Source of the DNA: Collimonas antrihumi
Lineage (GTDB): Bacteria > Pseudomonadota > Gammaproteobacteria > Burkholderiales > Burkholderiaceae_D
Assembly: GCF_018304965.1 (NCBI RefSeq)
Contig: NZ_JAGQED010000011.1
Coordinates: 53,675 to 117,674, forward strand
Direction: 5' to 3'
DNA: 64,000 nt
Shown: piece by piece, positions 51,401 through 58,144 of the stretch
Layout of the letters: each line of letters opens with the position of its first letter
How positions within the stretch are numbered: the first letter of the stretch is position 1
Program-made: the position numbers and the translations under genes
Notes under the pieces: model-generated
Told to the model about the DNA's origin: nothing
Database searches by the model: none
What the model saw: only the letters and a program-made list of their open reading frames with translations

Positions 51401-51524
51401 ACCAACTCCAGTCCCCGGCAAATGCCCCTCGCCTTTCGATTTTTCCCCGTTGATCAGGTACAGAGCCGGTTGCGAACGATGACCGTTCGCAACTGCCGGC
51501 ACAAACGTGCGAACGCAGCAACAT
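45438..51524 (-). CDS. Giant autotransporter with Ig-like repeats
   Basis: 2028 residues. Long signal peptide region ending near LCNLTYA, then about 12 putative-Ig (He_PIG) repeats of 85-95 residues, each with a motif such as GGTAPYTYAMTSGALPAG and SGTPTAGG, mixed with four cadherin-like repeats (VVYTPASNYFGSDSLTYT type). The C-terminal 400 residues form an autotransporter beta-barrel ending in a Tyr after IMFSIAVPL. Surface adhesin of type V secretion. Start at 51524 is chosen because GGGAGA precedes it; 51560 is also in frame. Confidence 0.88.
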   Translation of the reverse strand: MLLRSHVCAGSCERSSFATGSVPDQRGKIERRGAFAGDWSWFPRALVSLLCAMLVCLCNLTYAAGPSTECPTPVAITVASGGVYSADLSSAPGACSPFGLSGVALAPSHGALWNPVTTNVVHYTNNGDGALSDTFAVLDDSGGQIVYNVTIQAPTSPIIVLPATLPNPSVGVSYNQTLTASGGVAPYTYSISSGSLPTGLTLSSAGVISGTSTYTGPMSVAIRVQDSTTPTPLTTTKSYSITVPPPVLVISTTTQPAGTVSIPYSQQLNGSGGTSPYSYTLQTITGKGLPPGLNLTSAGVISGTPTTAGTYTASIVIHDSTTGSGPYPVPFDVSIAINATPVVVLSPPTLSAGNVGTLYNGSSLTLNASGGTAPYAFAITSGALPAGMSLSSAGVLSGTPTAGGNFNFTVRATDQNSFPGSLAYTLTINAPTIAVAPTTLPAATVAVAYGSQTLTANGGTAPYTYAMTSGALPAGMTLSSSGVLSGTPTAGGVFNFTVTATDSSTGTGPYTGSRAYSFTVNAPIIALSPTTLPTMTAGTAVNLNIAASGGTAPYTYSITAGALPNGLTLSSAGTLSGTPTVAGPFNFAVTATDSSTTTPYTGSRAYSVTVNAGLPVAGAVSATVAYGSGANPITLNLSGGAPTSVAVASAAAHGTATASGTRITYTPMAGYAGSDSFTYTSTNGAGTSSPATVSVTVTPPTLTITPSGSWSATDGVSYNQTLTWSGGATPYSGYSVSGLPAGLTVTGSSASSLTISGTPTAAGSFSVIAAATDSSTGNGPFTRSQTFTLTIAAPTVSLTPAGPTLAPVYGNAFSQSFSASGGVGPYTYGLSGSLPAGLSWNAASATLSGTPTQSGSFPISVTATDHSTGAGAPFSATVGYTLQISAPVILLTPSSMSGGTVAQPYTAALAAGGGVGPYNYAVSAGALPTGVSLNAGSGALSGTPTAAGSFNFTVRATDANSFSGSQAYTITIGGPSLTLNPPTLPAASAAVPYSVTFVASNGTGPYSYALTSGGLPAGISLNTATGTLSGTTVQAGNFPITVRATDSSTGVGAPFSVQTSYTLAVAAPTISLSPSTVGGGTVALSYSATISAAGGVAPYAYSITSGALPAGLTLNASTGALTGTPTAAGTFSFTVRALDANNFNGSQAYSLTIAAATVTLNPATLPNPTAEAPYSASLTAGGGTAPYSYAISSGALPSGLTLNASTGVLSGTTNLSGTFNVSIRVSDSSTGAGAPFSATNSYALNVGAPAITLNAAVAAAPKVNVAYNQQFTAAGGVAPYTYALVSGSLPAGLTLNTTTGLLSGTPTAAGSFPFTVGATDAHNFSGQQAVTLSVGQAQPVALNDTAVTTANQAVTVTVTANDSGPITSIAIATAPSHGSAIVNGLNVVYTPASNYFGSDSLTYTATGPGGSSSPATLTVNVTPLAVPVPVAQSVTILAGQPVTLHTANGASGGPFTGVAIVTPPSAGTAVVSGTDIIYTSVVGSSGDIKFSYTLANAFGASAPVTATVSVNPMPMAGAHSATVSAGAAVSVDLMAGASGGPFTGAAVVSIAPAAAGSATIRDVGTAGKPSYQMTFTAASTFAGPAVISYTLSNAFATSAPGSVNVSVTPRRDMSADPEVIGLLAAQADSTRRFASAQTANFTRRLESLHGDGWGRSSFGVSFMPPTQDGKPADNVARWQNDDVDRLFGSPLQPHMRKVGWPQQAAGQGNTGTGGSLSNGFGGNSTLAANDTQKTITDLPDMPVHQDGQKQPLSLWMGGAVDFGQHYVNGRQQGFRFTTNGVSVGGDYRINDLASIGIGGGFSRDSSDVGNNGTKSTAESVVGAVYGSLRPTKNVFIDGVLGYGTLNFDATRYITDGGGFATGLRHGDQIFGAIVTGIEYRNDGWMWSPYGRLELMSATLDQYTETASGLNALTYFKQTVRTSSGTLGVRAEGQYVTRIGTWIPRARLEFRHQFQGADDATLAYADLAAAGPAYVIHTSSQGTGNWAAGLGARLLLSNGMTFTVDYNSNINVGNGRSQSIMFSIAVPLY

Positions 51525-51804
51525 GATTTCTCCCTGATGTTTTTTTGTATTCGAGCGCATGTTTTACGATGGCTCACCATCGTTTTAAGCATTACTCGAG
51601 AAAGAGTCGAATAGCTCTTTTTACATACGGCGGCGGCTATTGACGATTACCTTATGGCAACGTATGCTACCTTGAATGTAAACAAAATTACAAATAAGAA
51701 TCGTTGTTTATTGCCAATTGTTGCTTTAAATACACAAGCAACACAGTTGGCGTTCGCCATGCCACCATCAGTGCATTACCACATCAATCTTGGGAGAGAA
51801 AACG

Positions 51805-52338
51805 ATGGCTGAATGTTACGTTGGACAGATTATGTTATCCGGCTTCGCTTTTGCGCCGCGCGGCTTTGCCCTCTGTAACGGGCAATTGCTTCCGATCAAT
51901 CAAAACCAGGCACTGTTTGCCCTTCTCGGTGTCATGTATGGCGGCGATGGCCGCGTTACTTTTGCCCTCCCCAACCTGCAGGGACGCACCCCGATACATG
52001 CCGGCCCTTCGGCCGATTCATCCTGGCAACCGTCGCCGTATACCCAAGGCCAGCCTATCGGTGTCGAAACCGTCACACTGCAGCAAGCGCAATTACCAAG
52101 TCACACCCACCTGCCCAATGGCACCGCCACAGCAGGTGCCGTCAAGAATCCCGCCAATACGCTCTACGGCGGCAGCGGCACTGAAGCCATCTATGCCCAA
52201 ACCGGTGGCTCCCAGGCAGTGCTTGCGCCGCAAACCCTGGCTTCGGTCGGCGGCAACGGTCCGCATGAAAACATGCAGCCGTTCCGGGTCTTGAATTTCA
52301 GTATTGCCCTCAGCGGCATTTTCCCATCGCGCAGTTAG
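51805..52338 (+). CDS. Phage tail collar (Mdp-type) protein 1
   Basis: 177 residues. Pattern YVGQIMLSGFAFAPRGFALC, LLGVMYGGDGRVTFALPNLQ, GRTPIHAG and PHENMQPF, standard for the tail-collar/microcystin-dependent protein family. First of three paralogues of identical length in one rightward operon. GGGAGAG precedes the ATG. The role of non-phage members is unknown. Confidence 0.88.
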   Translation: MAECYVGQIMLSGFAFAPRGFALCNGQLLPINQNQALFALLGVMYGGDGRVTFALPNLQGRTPIHAGPSADSSWQPSPYTQGQPIGVETVTLQQAQLPSHTHLPNGTATAGAVKNPANTLYGGSGTEAIYAQTGGSQAVLAPQTLASVGGNGPHENMQPFRVLNFSIALSGIFPSRS

Positions 52339-52372
52339 CCGTTTCTCTCGCAACCTTTAACGGAATAAAGCC

Positions 52373-52906
52373 ATGACTACACCCTATGTAGGTGAAATCC
52401 GCCTGCTCGCCTTTCAACGCGTCCCTACCGGATGGTTTGCATGCGACGGCAGCGTACAATCGATCGCCGAATATCAAACGCTGTACATGTTGCTGGGAAC
52501 AACTTATGGCGGCGACGGCGTCAACACCTTCGGCGTGCCAGACATGCGCGGCCAGGTGCCGCTGCATCAGGGCAATGGCTCCGGCCTGTCGCCGCGCGTG
52601 CTCGGGCAACCAGGCGGCAGCGAAAACGTCACTCTGACGACCGGCACGATGGCCGCCCATACCCATCCATATAGCGCCACCAGCGCCGAGGCAACCGCCA
52701 ACGTGCCGGCGGCGACGGTGCAATTGGGCGCTGCCGCCGGCAGCGACAAGATGTACGCCACCAGCATTGCCGGGCTTAACCCCTACGTCATGTCGCCGGC
52801 ATCGACCAGCAGTGCCGGCGGAAGCCAGCCGCACAACAACACGATGCCGACGCTGACAGTGTCATTTTGCATTGCATGGGCAGGAGTTTTTCCGTCGCAG
52901 TCGTAA
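52373..52906 (+). CDS. Phage tail collar (Mdp-type) protein 2
   Basis: 177 residues. EIRLLAFQRVPTGWFACDG, LLGTTYGGDGVNTFGVPDMR, GQVPLHQG and SQPHNNTMP. Same domain layout as its neighbours but clearly diverged. Starts 34 bases after the first copy. Confidence 0.88.
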   Translation: MTTPYVGEIRLLAFQRVPTGWFACDGSVQSIAEYQTLYMLLGTTYGGDGVNTFGVPDMRGQVPLHQGNGSGLSPRVLGQPGGSENVTLTTGTMAAHTHPYSATSAEATANVPAATVQLGAAAGSDKMYATSIAGLNPYVMSPASTSSAGGSQPHNNTMPTLTVSFCIAWAGVFPSQS

Positions 52907-52978
52907 CAGCCAGAGCGCCTGCCAGGTTGCATTGCACGCTGCAGGCGCTGCCATCAGATAAGACGAGGAGAGAGCATC

Positions 52979-53512
52979 GTGACCACACCATTCCTGGGTG
53001 AGATTCAAATTTTCGGTTTCAACTTTGCGCCTGTCGGCTGGGCGCAATGCAATGGCGCCATACTACCGATCAATCAATATACTGCGCTGTTTTCGCTGCT
53101 TGGCACCAACTTTGGCGGCGACGGACGGAACACGTTCCAGCTGCCGAATTTTGCCGGTCGCGCCGCCTGCAGCCAAGGCCAAGGGGTCGGCCTGACGCAA
53201 CGCGACATCGGCGAGAATTTCGGCACGGAACAGGTTACCCTGGCCCTGGCGGAAATCCCGAATCATAGCCACGCCGCCAATCTTTACCATCAGGGCGACA
53301 CAACGTTGCAAAGCAACGTGCCCGCCAACGGTTATGGACTGACAGGGCCGGCGAACACCACGCCATTCGTGCAGAATGCCACCGCCAATGCAGCCTTCGC
53401 ACCGACCGTCGTCGGACTCGCCGGGGGCAACCAGCCGCACGAAAACCGCCAGCCGCTGCTGCCTCTGAACTTCTGCATTGCGCTGCAAGGTGCATTCCCC
53501 TCGTTTGACTGA
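52979..53512 (+). CDS. Phage tail collar (Mdp-type) protein 3
   Basis: 177 residues from a GTG start, with GAGGAGAG about 9 bases upstream. EIQIFGFNFAPVGWAQCNG, LLGTNFGGDGRNTFQLPNF and GNQPHENRQPLLPLNF. Its end overlaps the possible start of the GNAT gene. Confidence 0.88.
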   Translation: MTTPFLGEIQIFGFNFAPVGWAQCNGAILPINQYTALFSLLGTNFGGDGRNTFQLPNFAGRAACSQGQGVGLTQRDIGENFGTEQVTLALAEIPNHSHAANLYHQGDTTLQSNVPANGYGLTGPANTTPFVQNATANAAFAPTVVGLAGGNQPHENRQPLLPLNFCIALQGAFPSFD

Positions 53513-54089
53513 TCCAGGGCACGGTGCGCTGCCGGCATTCCCGGCTGGCGCGCCCCTGGAAACCCCGGTTGCCCTGCAACGGCGCGGCATCCGCCTGCGC
53601 CCCTGCATTGCGGCGGATATTGGCTTCCTGACCTCACTCTATCGCCAATTACGCATCGCGGAACTGGCGCCGCTGCCCTGGACGGACGCACAAAAACATG
53701 CCTTCATCGACAGCCAGTTCGCGCTGCAGCACAGGCATTACCTGACGCATTATTCGCATGCCGACTTTTTGCTGATCGAATGTAATGATGAACCGATCGG
53801 ACGCCTTTATCTGTCTAGGCAGATGTCGGAATTCCTCATCATCGACATCAGCCTGACGCCGGGGTGGCGTAACGGCGGCATCGGCACAGCGCTGATCCGG
53901 CACGCGCAGGTGCTGGCGGAGAATGCAGGAGCAGGATTGAATTTGCACGTTGACCAGCGCAACGATGGCGCACGAAAGCTGTACGAGCGTCTCGGCTTCA
54001 TCGCAACCGACGTGGGAGGCATTTACACCGGCATGCGCCGGCCGGCGTCAACCGGCACGCAAAACGACCAGGAAAGCCAGGTTAATTGA
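53478..54089 (+). CDS. GNAT-family N-acetyltransferase
   Basis: Up to 203 residues. Conserved from RGIRLRPCIAADIGFLTSLY on; acetyl-CoA loop is in LTPGWRNGGIGTALIRHA; final helix GARKLYERLGFIATD. The start is uncertain: the coordinate given is the longest form from a TTG, and another TTG at 53505 also overlaps the previous gene. Coupling to the collar genes suggests that it may modify one of those proteins. Confidence 0.8.
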   Translation: MRCKVHSPRLTDPGHGALPAFPAGAPLETPVALQRRGIRLRPCIAADIGFLTSLYRQLRIAELAPLPWTDAQKHAFIDSQFALQHRHYLTHYSHADFLLIECNDEPIGRLYLSRQMSEFLIIDISLTPGWRNGGIGTALIRHAQVLAENAGAGLNLHVDQRNDGARKLYERLGFIATDVGGIYTGMRRPASTGTQNDQESQVN

Positions 54090-54372
54090 ACACCGCCTGA
54101 TAAAGAAAGCCTTGGTTGTCGCGCGCAACCGGCACCAGGAAAATCCCCACTTCACCGATGGCGTCGTGCTGCATCCGATAGATCTTCTGCGTCAACAGGA
54201 TCGGCGAACAATTCCTGAACAATAAACTGAACGGGGAGCGCAACATCCCCTGCAAGGTCGGGGCTGCCAGCGGTCGGACTTCGACCAGCGTAAAAGCGGC
54301 GTTGCCTTCGTCAGGGGCGACAAATGTATCGTTCAGACGTGCTGCGAAATGTTCCTGCGTGAGGATATCCAT
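54082..54372 (-). CDS. DUF6916 family protein
   Basis: 96 residues: MDILTQEHFAARLNDTFVA at the start, LVEVRPL, SPFSLLFRNCSPILLTQKIY and GEVGIFLVPVARDNQG. Proteins of this kind are found beside tail-collar genes. Converges on and overlaps the GNAT gene by 8 bases. Start could also be 54408. Function unknown. Confidence 0.65.
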   Translation of the reverse strand: MDILTQEHFAARLNDTFVAPDEGNAAFTLVEVRPLAAPTLQGMLRSPFSLLFRNCSPILLTQKIYRMQHDAIGEVGIFLVPVARDNQGFLYQAVFN

Positions 54373-54549
54373 AAAGCCATTGAATTGACAGCGTTGATCG
54401 AGGTCCATGGGACTGGATGTCGAGGCTGTATTGGCAAAGCAAAGACCTATACCGCCTCATCGGTTCATTTTCGCACTCGGAAAATGCGGGAATGCGACGT
54501 GATGAACGTTTCATCATTTTAATGGAATTCCCGATTCGGGCACGATGCG

Positions 54550-54762
54550 CTCGACAAATTCTCGGGTGAACTGCCTGCGACGCATCCGCACTTCGTATAT
54601 ACGCCGCACAGCAAGCATCAGACCCTTCACAACGCCGGCCGCAAAGCTTGGGATTCCGGCCCACGCGGCGACGCTCCCGAGTACACGGGTTGGGATGTGA
54701 TCATCGTTCGGGGCGGAAAAATCGCAGCGCTCTATGTCTTTCTCGATTCCGAACCCTCGTGA
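54550..54762 (+). pseudogene. NTF2/SnoaL-like protein, C-terminal remnant
   Basis: 71 codons without a start: LDKFSGELPATHPHFVYTPH, then AWDSGPRGDAPEYTGWD and VIIVRGGKIAALYVFLDSEP, then a stop. The end of an NTF2-like domain is well kept but no N-terminal half exists, so it is a fragment. Rest of 54409-55048 holds no other gene I can support. Confidence 0.65.
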
Positions 54763-54827
54763 CCAGCCTACCTGCGCGCGCTTCATTTTATTCCCGGCCG
54801 TAGGGAGCAGACAGAAAAATATCGCGA

Positions 54828-54854
54828 GAATAATCTCCGGCTGCCCGCGGTTAT
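54828..54854 (+). promoter_or_regulatory. ECF-type promoter motif, copy 1
   Basis: GAATAA (54828-54833), 16 bases, GTTAT (54850-54854). Preceded 42 bases upstream by TTTTATTCCCGG (54786), the same as copy 2. Points at the small lipoprotein at 55049 (start 195 bases downstream). Confidence 0.6.
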
Positions 54855-55048
54855 ACAAGTGACGACACGCACCAGTGTTTCCAGAACAGGAAACATGGAC
54901 TGGCCCCACAGCGCAAAAGAGGTGCTACGGCGCAGTGCCGCCCCCGGTTGGCACCTGATAACACTCTGGTGTTCATTTGATTGGCAAACCGACGCTTTTC
55001 CCGGTATGTCATGTATCGCTATCTTTCGCGATCTTATAGGAGATCATC

Positions 55049-55186
55049 ATGAAATTCGCAAAAACCATTCTCGCCATTGGCGTCGCGCTCCTCACTCTTG
55101 CCGCTGCCGGATGTGCACAGCTTGATCCCATGAATACTGCCTCGGGCATGACGCCAGATCAGGGCAGCATGTACTCCGGACAGTGA
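55049..55186 (+). CDS. 45-residue lipoprotein
   Basis: Signal with lipobox LAAAGC (Cys22), then a short polar tail (AQLDPMNTASGMTPDQ). AGGAG stands 7 bases upstream. Very short lipoproteins of this sort are common; function unknown. Probably under the ECF-type promoter. Confidence 0.75.
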   Translation: MKFAKTILAIGVALLTLAAAGCAQLDPMNTASGMTPDQGSMYSGQ

Positions 55187-55288
55187 CGCGAGCTGCAACA
55201 GCCCGTTGGCCGGATCTGACGACGGCTGCCGGTTATTTTTCCTGGCAGCCGTGATCCCATTCATATGCTTATTCGTTGGAGGCAAACC

Positions 55289-55801
55289 ATGAATCCCATC
55301 CACGTCATGAAGTACAGACGGTGGTTGAGCACCCGCCACGCGCCCATCGCCGTCACCTTGTTGGTAGCCGGTTGCGCCACGCCGGCATCCATTCCGCCGG
55401 GTGCCAGTCAGAACGACGTTCAGGCTCGGCTCGGCGCTCCGCGCGAGGTGTATCACCTGCCGGATGGCACCACACGCTGGCTTTATCCCACCCAACCTGC
55501 CGGCGAATACACGTGGGCAGCCGACATCGACGCGCACGGGCAAGTTGTCAGCATCAAGCAAGTATTGACCACCGAGGAATTCGGCCGGGCCAAGATCGGC
55601 CAGTGGACCACGCAGGATGTGCTGGCACATTTTGGCCGACCTGTCGAAACCGCCTATTTTCCCCTCATGCGGCGCCATGTCTGGAGTTACCGCTTCCTGC
55701 AAGACGGCGTGTGGTATTCGATGATGCATTTTTACTTCGATCCGGATGGCGTATTGCGCCTTACCCAAGCCGGCCCGGATCCGGAAGAGGATCAAAACTG
55801 A
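55289..55801 (+). CDS. SmpA/OmlA-like (BamE-type) lipoprotein
   Basis: 170 residues. Lipobox LLVAGC (Cys near residue 29), then two repeats of the SmpA/OmlA type fold: NDVQARLGAPREVYHLPDGT and TTQDVLAHFGRPVETAYFP, each followed by a strand with W and Y residues. It may help the outer membrane under stress. GGAGG precedes the ATG at 55289. The first part is more basic than a usual signal. Confidence 0.78.
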   Translation: MNPIHVMKYRRWLSTRHAPIAVTLLVAGCATPASIPPGASQNDVQARLGAPREVYHLPDGTTRWLYPTQPAGEYTWAADIDAHGQVVSIKQVLTTEEFGRAKIGQWTTQDVLAHFGRPVETAYFPLMRRHVWSYRFLQDGVWYSMMHFYFDPDGVLRLTQAGPDPEEDQN

Positions 55802-56158
55802 AAATAATCGTAAGCCGGACTACCCGCCCGGACTGAGTCCGCGGGTAAGACGGCGCCACTGCGGCCTTGATGTGTTTCCGCGAGACAAGCGGCCTGAGGA
55901 TCGGCGCGTATACCGCCGCACTCTTCGTTTTATTCCCGGATTTGTCGCGCCAATCAAAAAATATCGCAGGAATAAATCCCGGTCACTGACGGTTATGGGT
56001 GTATGAGCGTCGGCATTTCAGGCGCTCGGATGCTGCGGGCCTTCCCCGACCGGACAGGCAATGGAGGAACTCATGAGAAACAATCACAAGACACCCCCAT
56101 ATGGTTGGCGTAGTCGCCAAATAGACCAGGCGCAAATCATGGAAAGCGGGAGCTCACC
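55802..56158. other. Intergenic region before ECF sigma gene
   Basis: About 357 bp. The 3' hairpin-like CCCGCCCGGACTGAGTCCGCGGG near 55820 may be a terminator for the lipoprotein gene but has no T-run. Contains ECF-type promoter copy 2. A short open frame after GGAGG at 56066 is too small to judge. Confidence 0.45.
55970..55996 (+). promoter_or_regulatory. ECF-type promoter motif, copy 2
   Basis: GGAATAAA (GAATAA at 55970-55975), 16 bases, GTTAT (55992-55996). TTTTATTCCCGG starts 42 bases before, at 55928, exactly as in copy 1; the two regions are similar over about 70 bp. Precedes the sigma factor gene by about 160 bases, so it suggests autoregulation. Confidence 0.65.
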
Positions 56159-56797
56159 GTGATCGCGGCCGACAACTCACGCCGGTCGCGCCGATTCGAA
56201 GAACTGGCGTTGCCGCATCTGGACGCCGCCTACAACCTGGCGCGCTGGCTGACTGGCAGCGCGAGCGATGCCGACGATGTCGTGCAGGATGCGTACCTGC
56301 GCGCCTTCCGGTTCTTCGACGGCTTCCATGGCGACAACGCGCGTGCATGGCTACTCGCGATCGTTCGGAACACCTGGTTTACCGAATGGCGCAGGCGGAA
56401 CGACGCAGCTGACGACACCCCCTATGACGACGCACTGCACGACGATGAGTGACTTCCAGGATGGATCGACGAGATCGGCAGCGATCCCGAAACGCTCGCT
56501 GTGCGGCGCGACGACGTGGACTTGATTCATCGCGCGCTCGGCGCATTGCCGGTCGAATATCGCGAGGTGCTGGTCCTGCGCGAGCTGGAAGACATGAGCT
56601 ACCGCGACATTGCGACCGTCGCCGGCGTTCCGATCGGCACCGTGATGTCGCGACTGGCGCGCGGCCGCAGCCTGCTTTGTGCGGCAGTGCGCAAGGCGCA
56701 GGGGGCGATGCCTTCGGAGCTTGCGCCAGTGCGCGGCAAGGCAGACGGCAACTTGGTCAGGATGCCTGTGCCGAGTTCACCAAAAGGAGTTAAATAA
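56159..56797 (+). pseudogene. ECF sigma factor interrupted by an in-frame TGA
   Basis: 213 codons in one frame from GTG 56159 to TAA 56797, with a TGA at 56450-56452 (codon 98). Region 2 is in the first part (ASDADDVVQDAYLRAFRFF; ARAWLLAIVRNTWFTEWRR) and region 4 in the second (ALGALPVEYREVLVLREL; EDMSYRDIATVAGVPIGT). The reading frame is otherwise unbroken and both halves look conserved. Either a nonsense mutation, readthrough, or two separate proteins (the second could start at GTG 56501). Confidence 0.8.
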
Positions 56798-57501
56798 TGG
56801 ACAAGAAAGAAACATTAAGCTCGCTTGGCAGTGTGCTGCGTGACGGATCACTCTATCATCGCGCCCCACCCCACCTGCGCGCGCGCGTGCTCGCAGAGTT
56901 GCCGCACGAGTTGCCACGCGAGTCTCCCCGCCGGACGTTCTTCGCATGGGGCGGCTTCACTACAGATGGCATACGGGCATGGCTTAACGGCGGTGTTACG
57001 GGGATCGCGGTCTGTGCGCTGGCATTGAGCGTGGCCACCTTGATTCAGCGGCCGGCGCCAACCGGCTCACTCGCCCAGGAGATTGTGTCTAGCCACGTGC
57101 GCGCGTTGTTGTCGCAGCACCCGATCGACGTGGTATCGACCGATCAGCACACCGTCAAGCCTTGGTTCAACGGCAGACTCGACTATACGCCGCCGGTCGT
57201 CGATCTCGCCACGCAAGGTTTTCCGCTCGTCGGCGGACGAATCGACTACGTGGGTCACCGCACCGTTGCGGTACTGATCTATCGCTATCAAAAGCACCCC
57301 ATCGACCTGTACATCTTTCCCGATGCCGGTGGTGCACCGGCTGCCACCGCTCGGGCCTCGGATGGCTATGCGATGGCTCACTGGCAGCGCAACGGCATGA
57401 CTTACTGGGCCATCACCGATGCTCAATCTACCCACCTGCAAGCGTTCGAGCAAGCGGTGCAGACAGAGGAAGATCATGAAGAAAACCCGTTGCGGGAATA
57501 A
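56797..57501 (+). CDS. Probable anti-sigma factor, membrane-bound
   Basis: 234 residues. Cytoplasmic start, one helix (VTGIAVCALALSVATLI, about 68-84), and a large periplasmic domain rich in His/Tyr/Trp motifs (KPWFNGRLDYTPPVVDL; YQKHPIDLYIFPD). The ATG overlaps the sigma stop by one base. No zinc-type HxxxCxxC motif is seen. The place directly behind an ECF sigma gene gives the role. Confidence 0.75.
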   Translation: MDKKETLSSLGSVLRDGSLYHRAPPHLRARVLAELPHELPRESPRRTFFAWGGFTTDGIRAWLNGGVTGIAVCALALSVATLIQRPAPTGSLAQEIVSSHVRALLSQHPIDVVSTDQHTVKPWFNGRLDYTPPVVDLATQGFPLVGGRIDYVGHRTVAVLIYRYQKHPIDLYIFPDAGGAPAATARASDGYAMAHWQRNGMTYWAITDAQSTHLQAFEQAVQTEEDHEENPLRE

Positions 57502-57583
57502 AGCGGCCAGGGGTCTGGTGCAGATTTAACGGTAGCGAAAAACTGGCACATCGTCACCCAAAAGAATAAATCGAGATCGACGG

Positions 57584-57610
57584 GAATATTTTCTTCGCGT
57601 TCCGAGTTAT
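57584..57610 (+). promoter_or_regulatory. ECF-type promoter motif, copy 3
   Basis: GGGAATATT (GAATAT at 57584-57589), 16 bases, GTTAT (57606-57610). Same spacing as copies 1 and 2 with one base different in the -35. Lies about 65 bases before the cytochrome c gene. Confidence 0.6.
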
Positions 57611-57676
57611 ACCGTTTACAGGAATGGATTACATCGATCGACCATCAGCAAACTTGCAAATCGAAAGGATTTCGAC

Positions 57677-58066
57677 ATGAAACAAGAACACTTATTCCTT
57701 GGCCTGGGCTTGGCCGTGCTGACGGGCTTCAGCGGTGCCGCAGCCGCTGCCGGCGATGCGATACGCGGCCAGGATCTCTACCAAACCATGTGCATGTCCT
57801 GTCACTCGATTGACTATAACGGCGTTGGGCCGGCACACAAGGGGCTGTTTGGCAGGAAGGCCGGCAGTCACGCTGATTATCTCTATTCGCCAGCAGTGAA
57901 GTCATCCAACATTGTCTGGACCGAGAAAACGCTGGATAAATGGTTGTCAAATCCCGAGAAACTGATTCCGGGGCAAAAAATGGGTTTCATGGTGCCTGCC
58001 GCAAAAGATCGCGCCGACTTGATTGCCTATTTGAAGAAGGAGGCGGGACGAGAAGAGAAACCCTGA
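57677..58066 (+). CDS. Class I cytochrome c, periplasmic
   Basis: 129 residues. Signal peptide ending GAAAAA, heme motif CMSCH (about residue 39), axial Met in GQKMGFMVP. Small soluble monoheme type similar to cytochrome c551/c552 electron carriers. GAAAGGA precedes the ATG. First gene of a putative operon with the phosphoesterase and CuA protein, under ECF-type motif 3. Confidence 0.9.
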   Translation: MKQEHLFLGLGLAVLTGFSGAAAAAGDAIRGQDLYQTMCMSCHSIDYNGVGPAHKGLFGRKAGSHADYLYSPAVKSSNIVWTEKTLDKWLSNPEKLIPGQKMGFMVPAAKDRADLIAYLKKEAGREEKP

Positions 58067-58144
58067 CCACTCGACCGACCTGTTAAACATTTGTTCTGTA
58101 ACAGCCTGCCCTGCAGCTATTCCAACCCTTTAAGGAGAAAAATC

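Noticed and set aside
56159..56797. Selenocysteine insertion at the TGA of the sigma gene
   Set aside because: No SECIS-like hairpin directly after the TGA was apparent, and selenocysteine in a sigma factor linker is not known.
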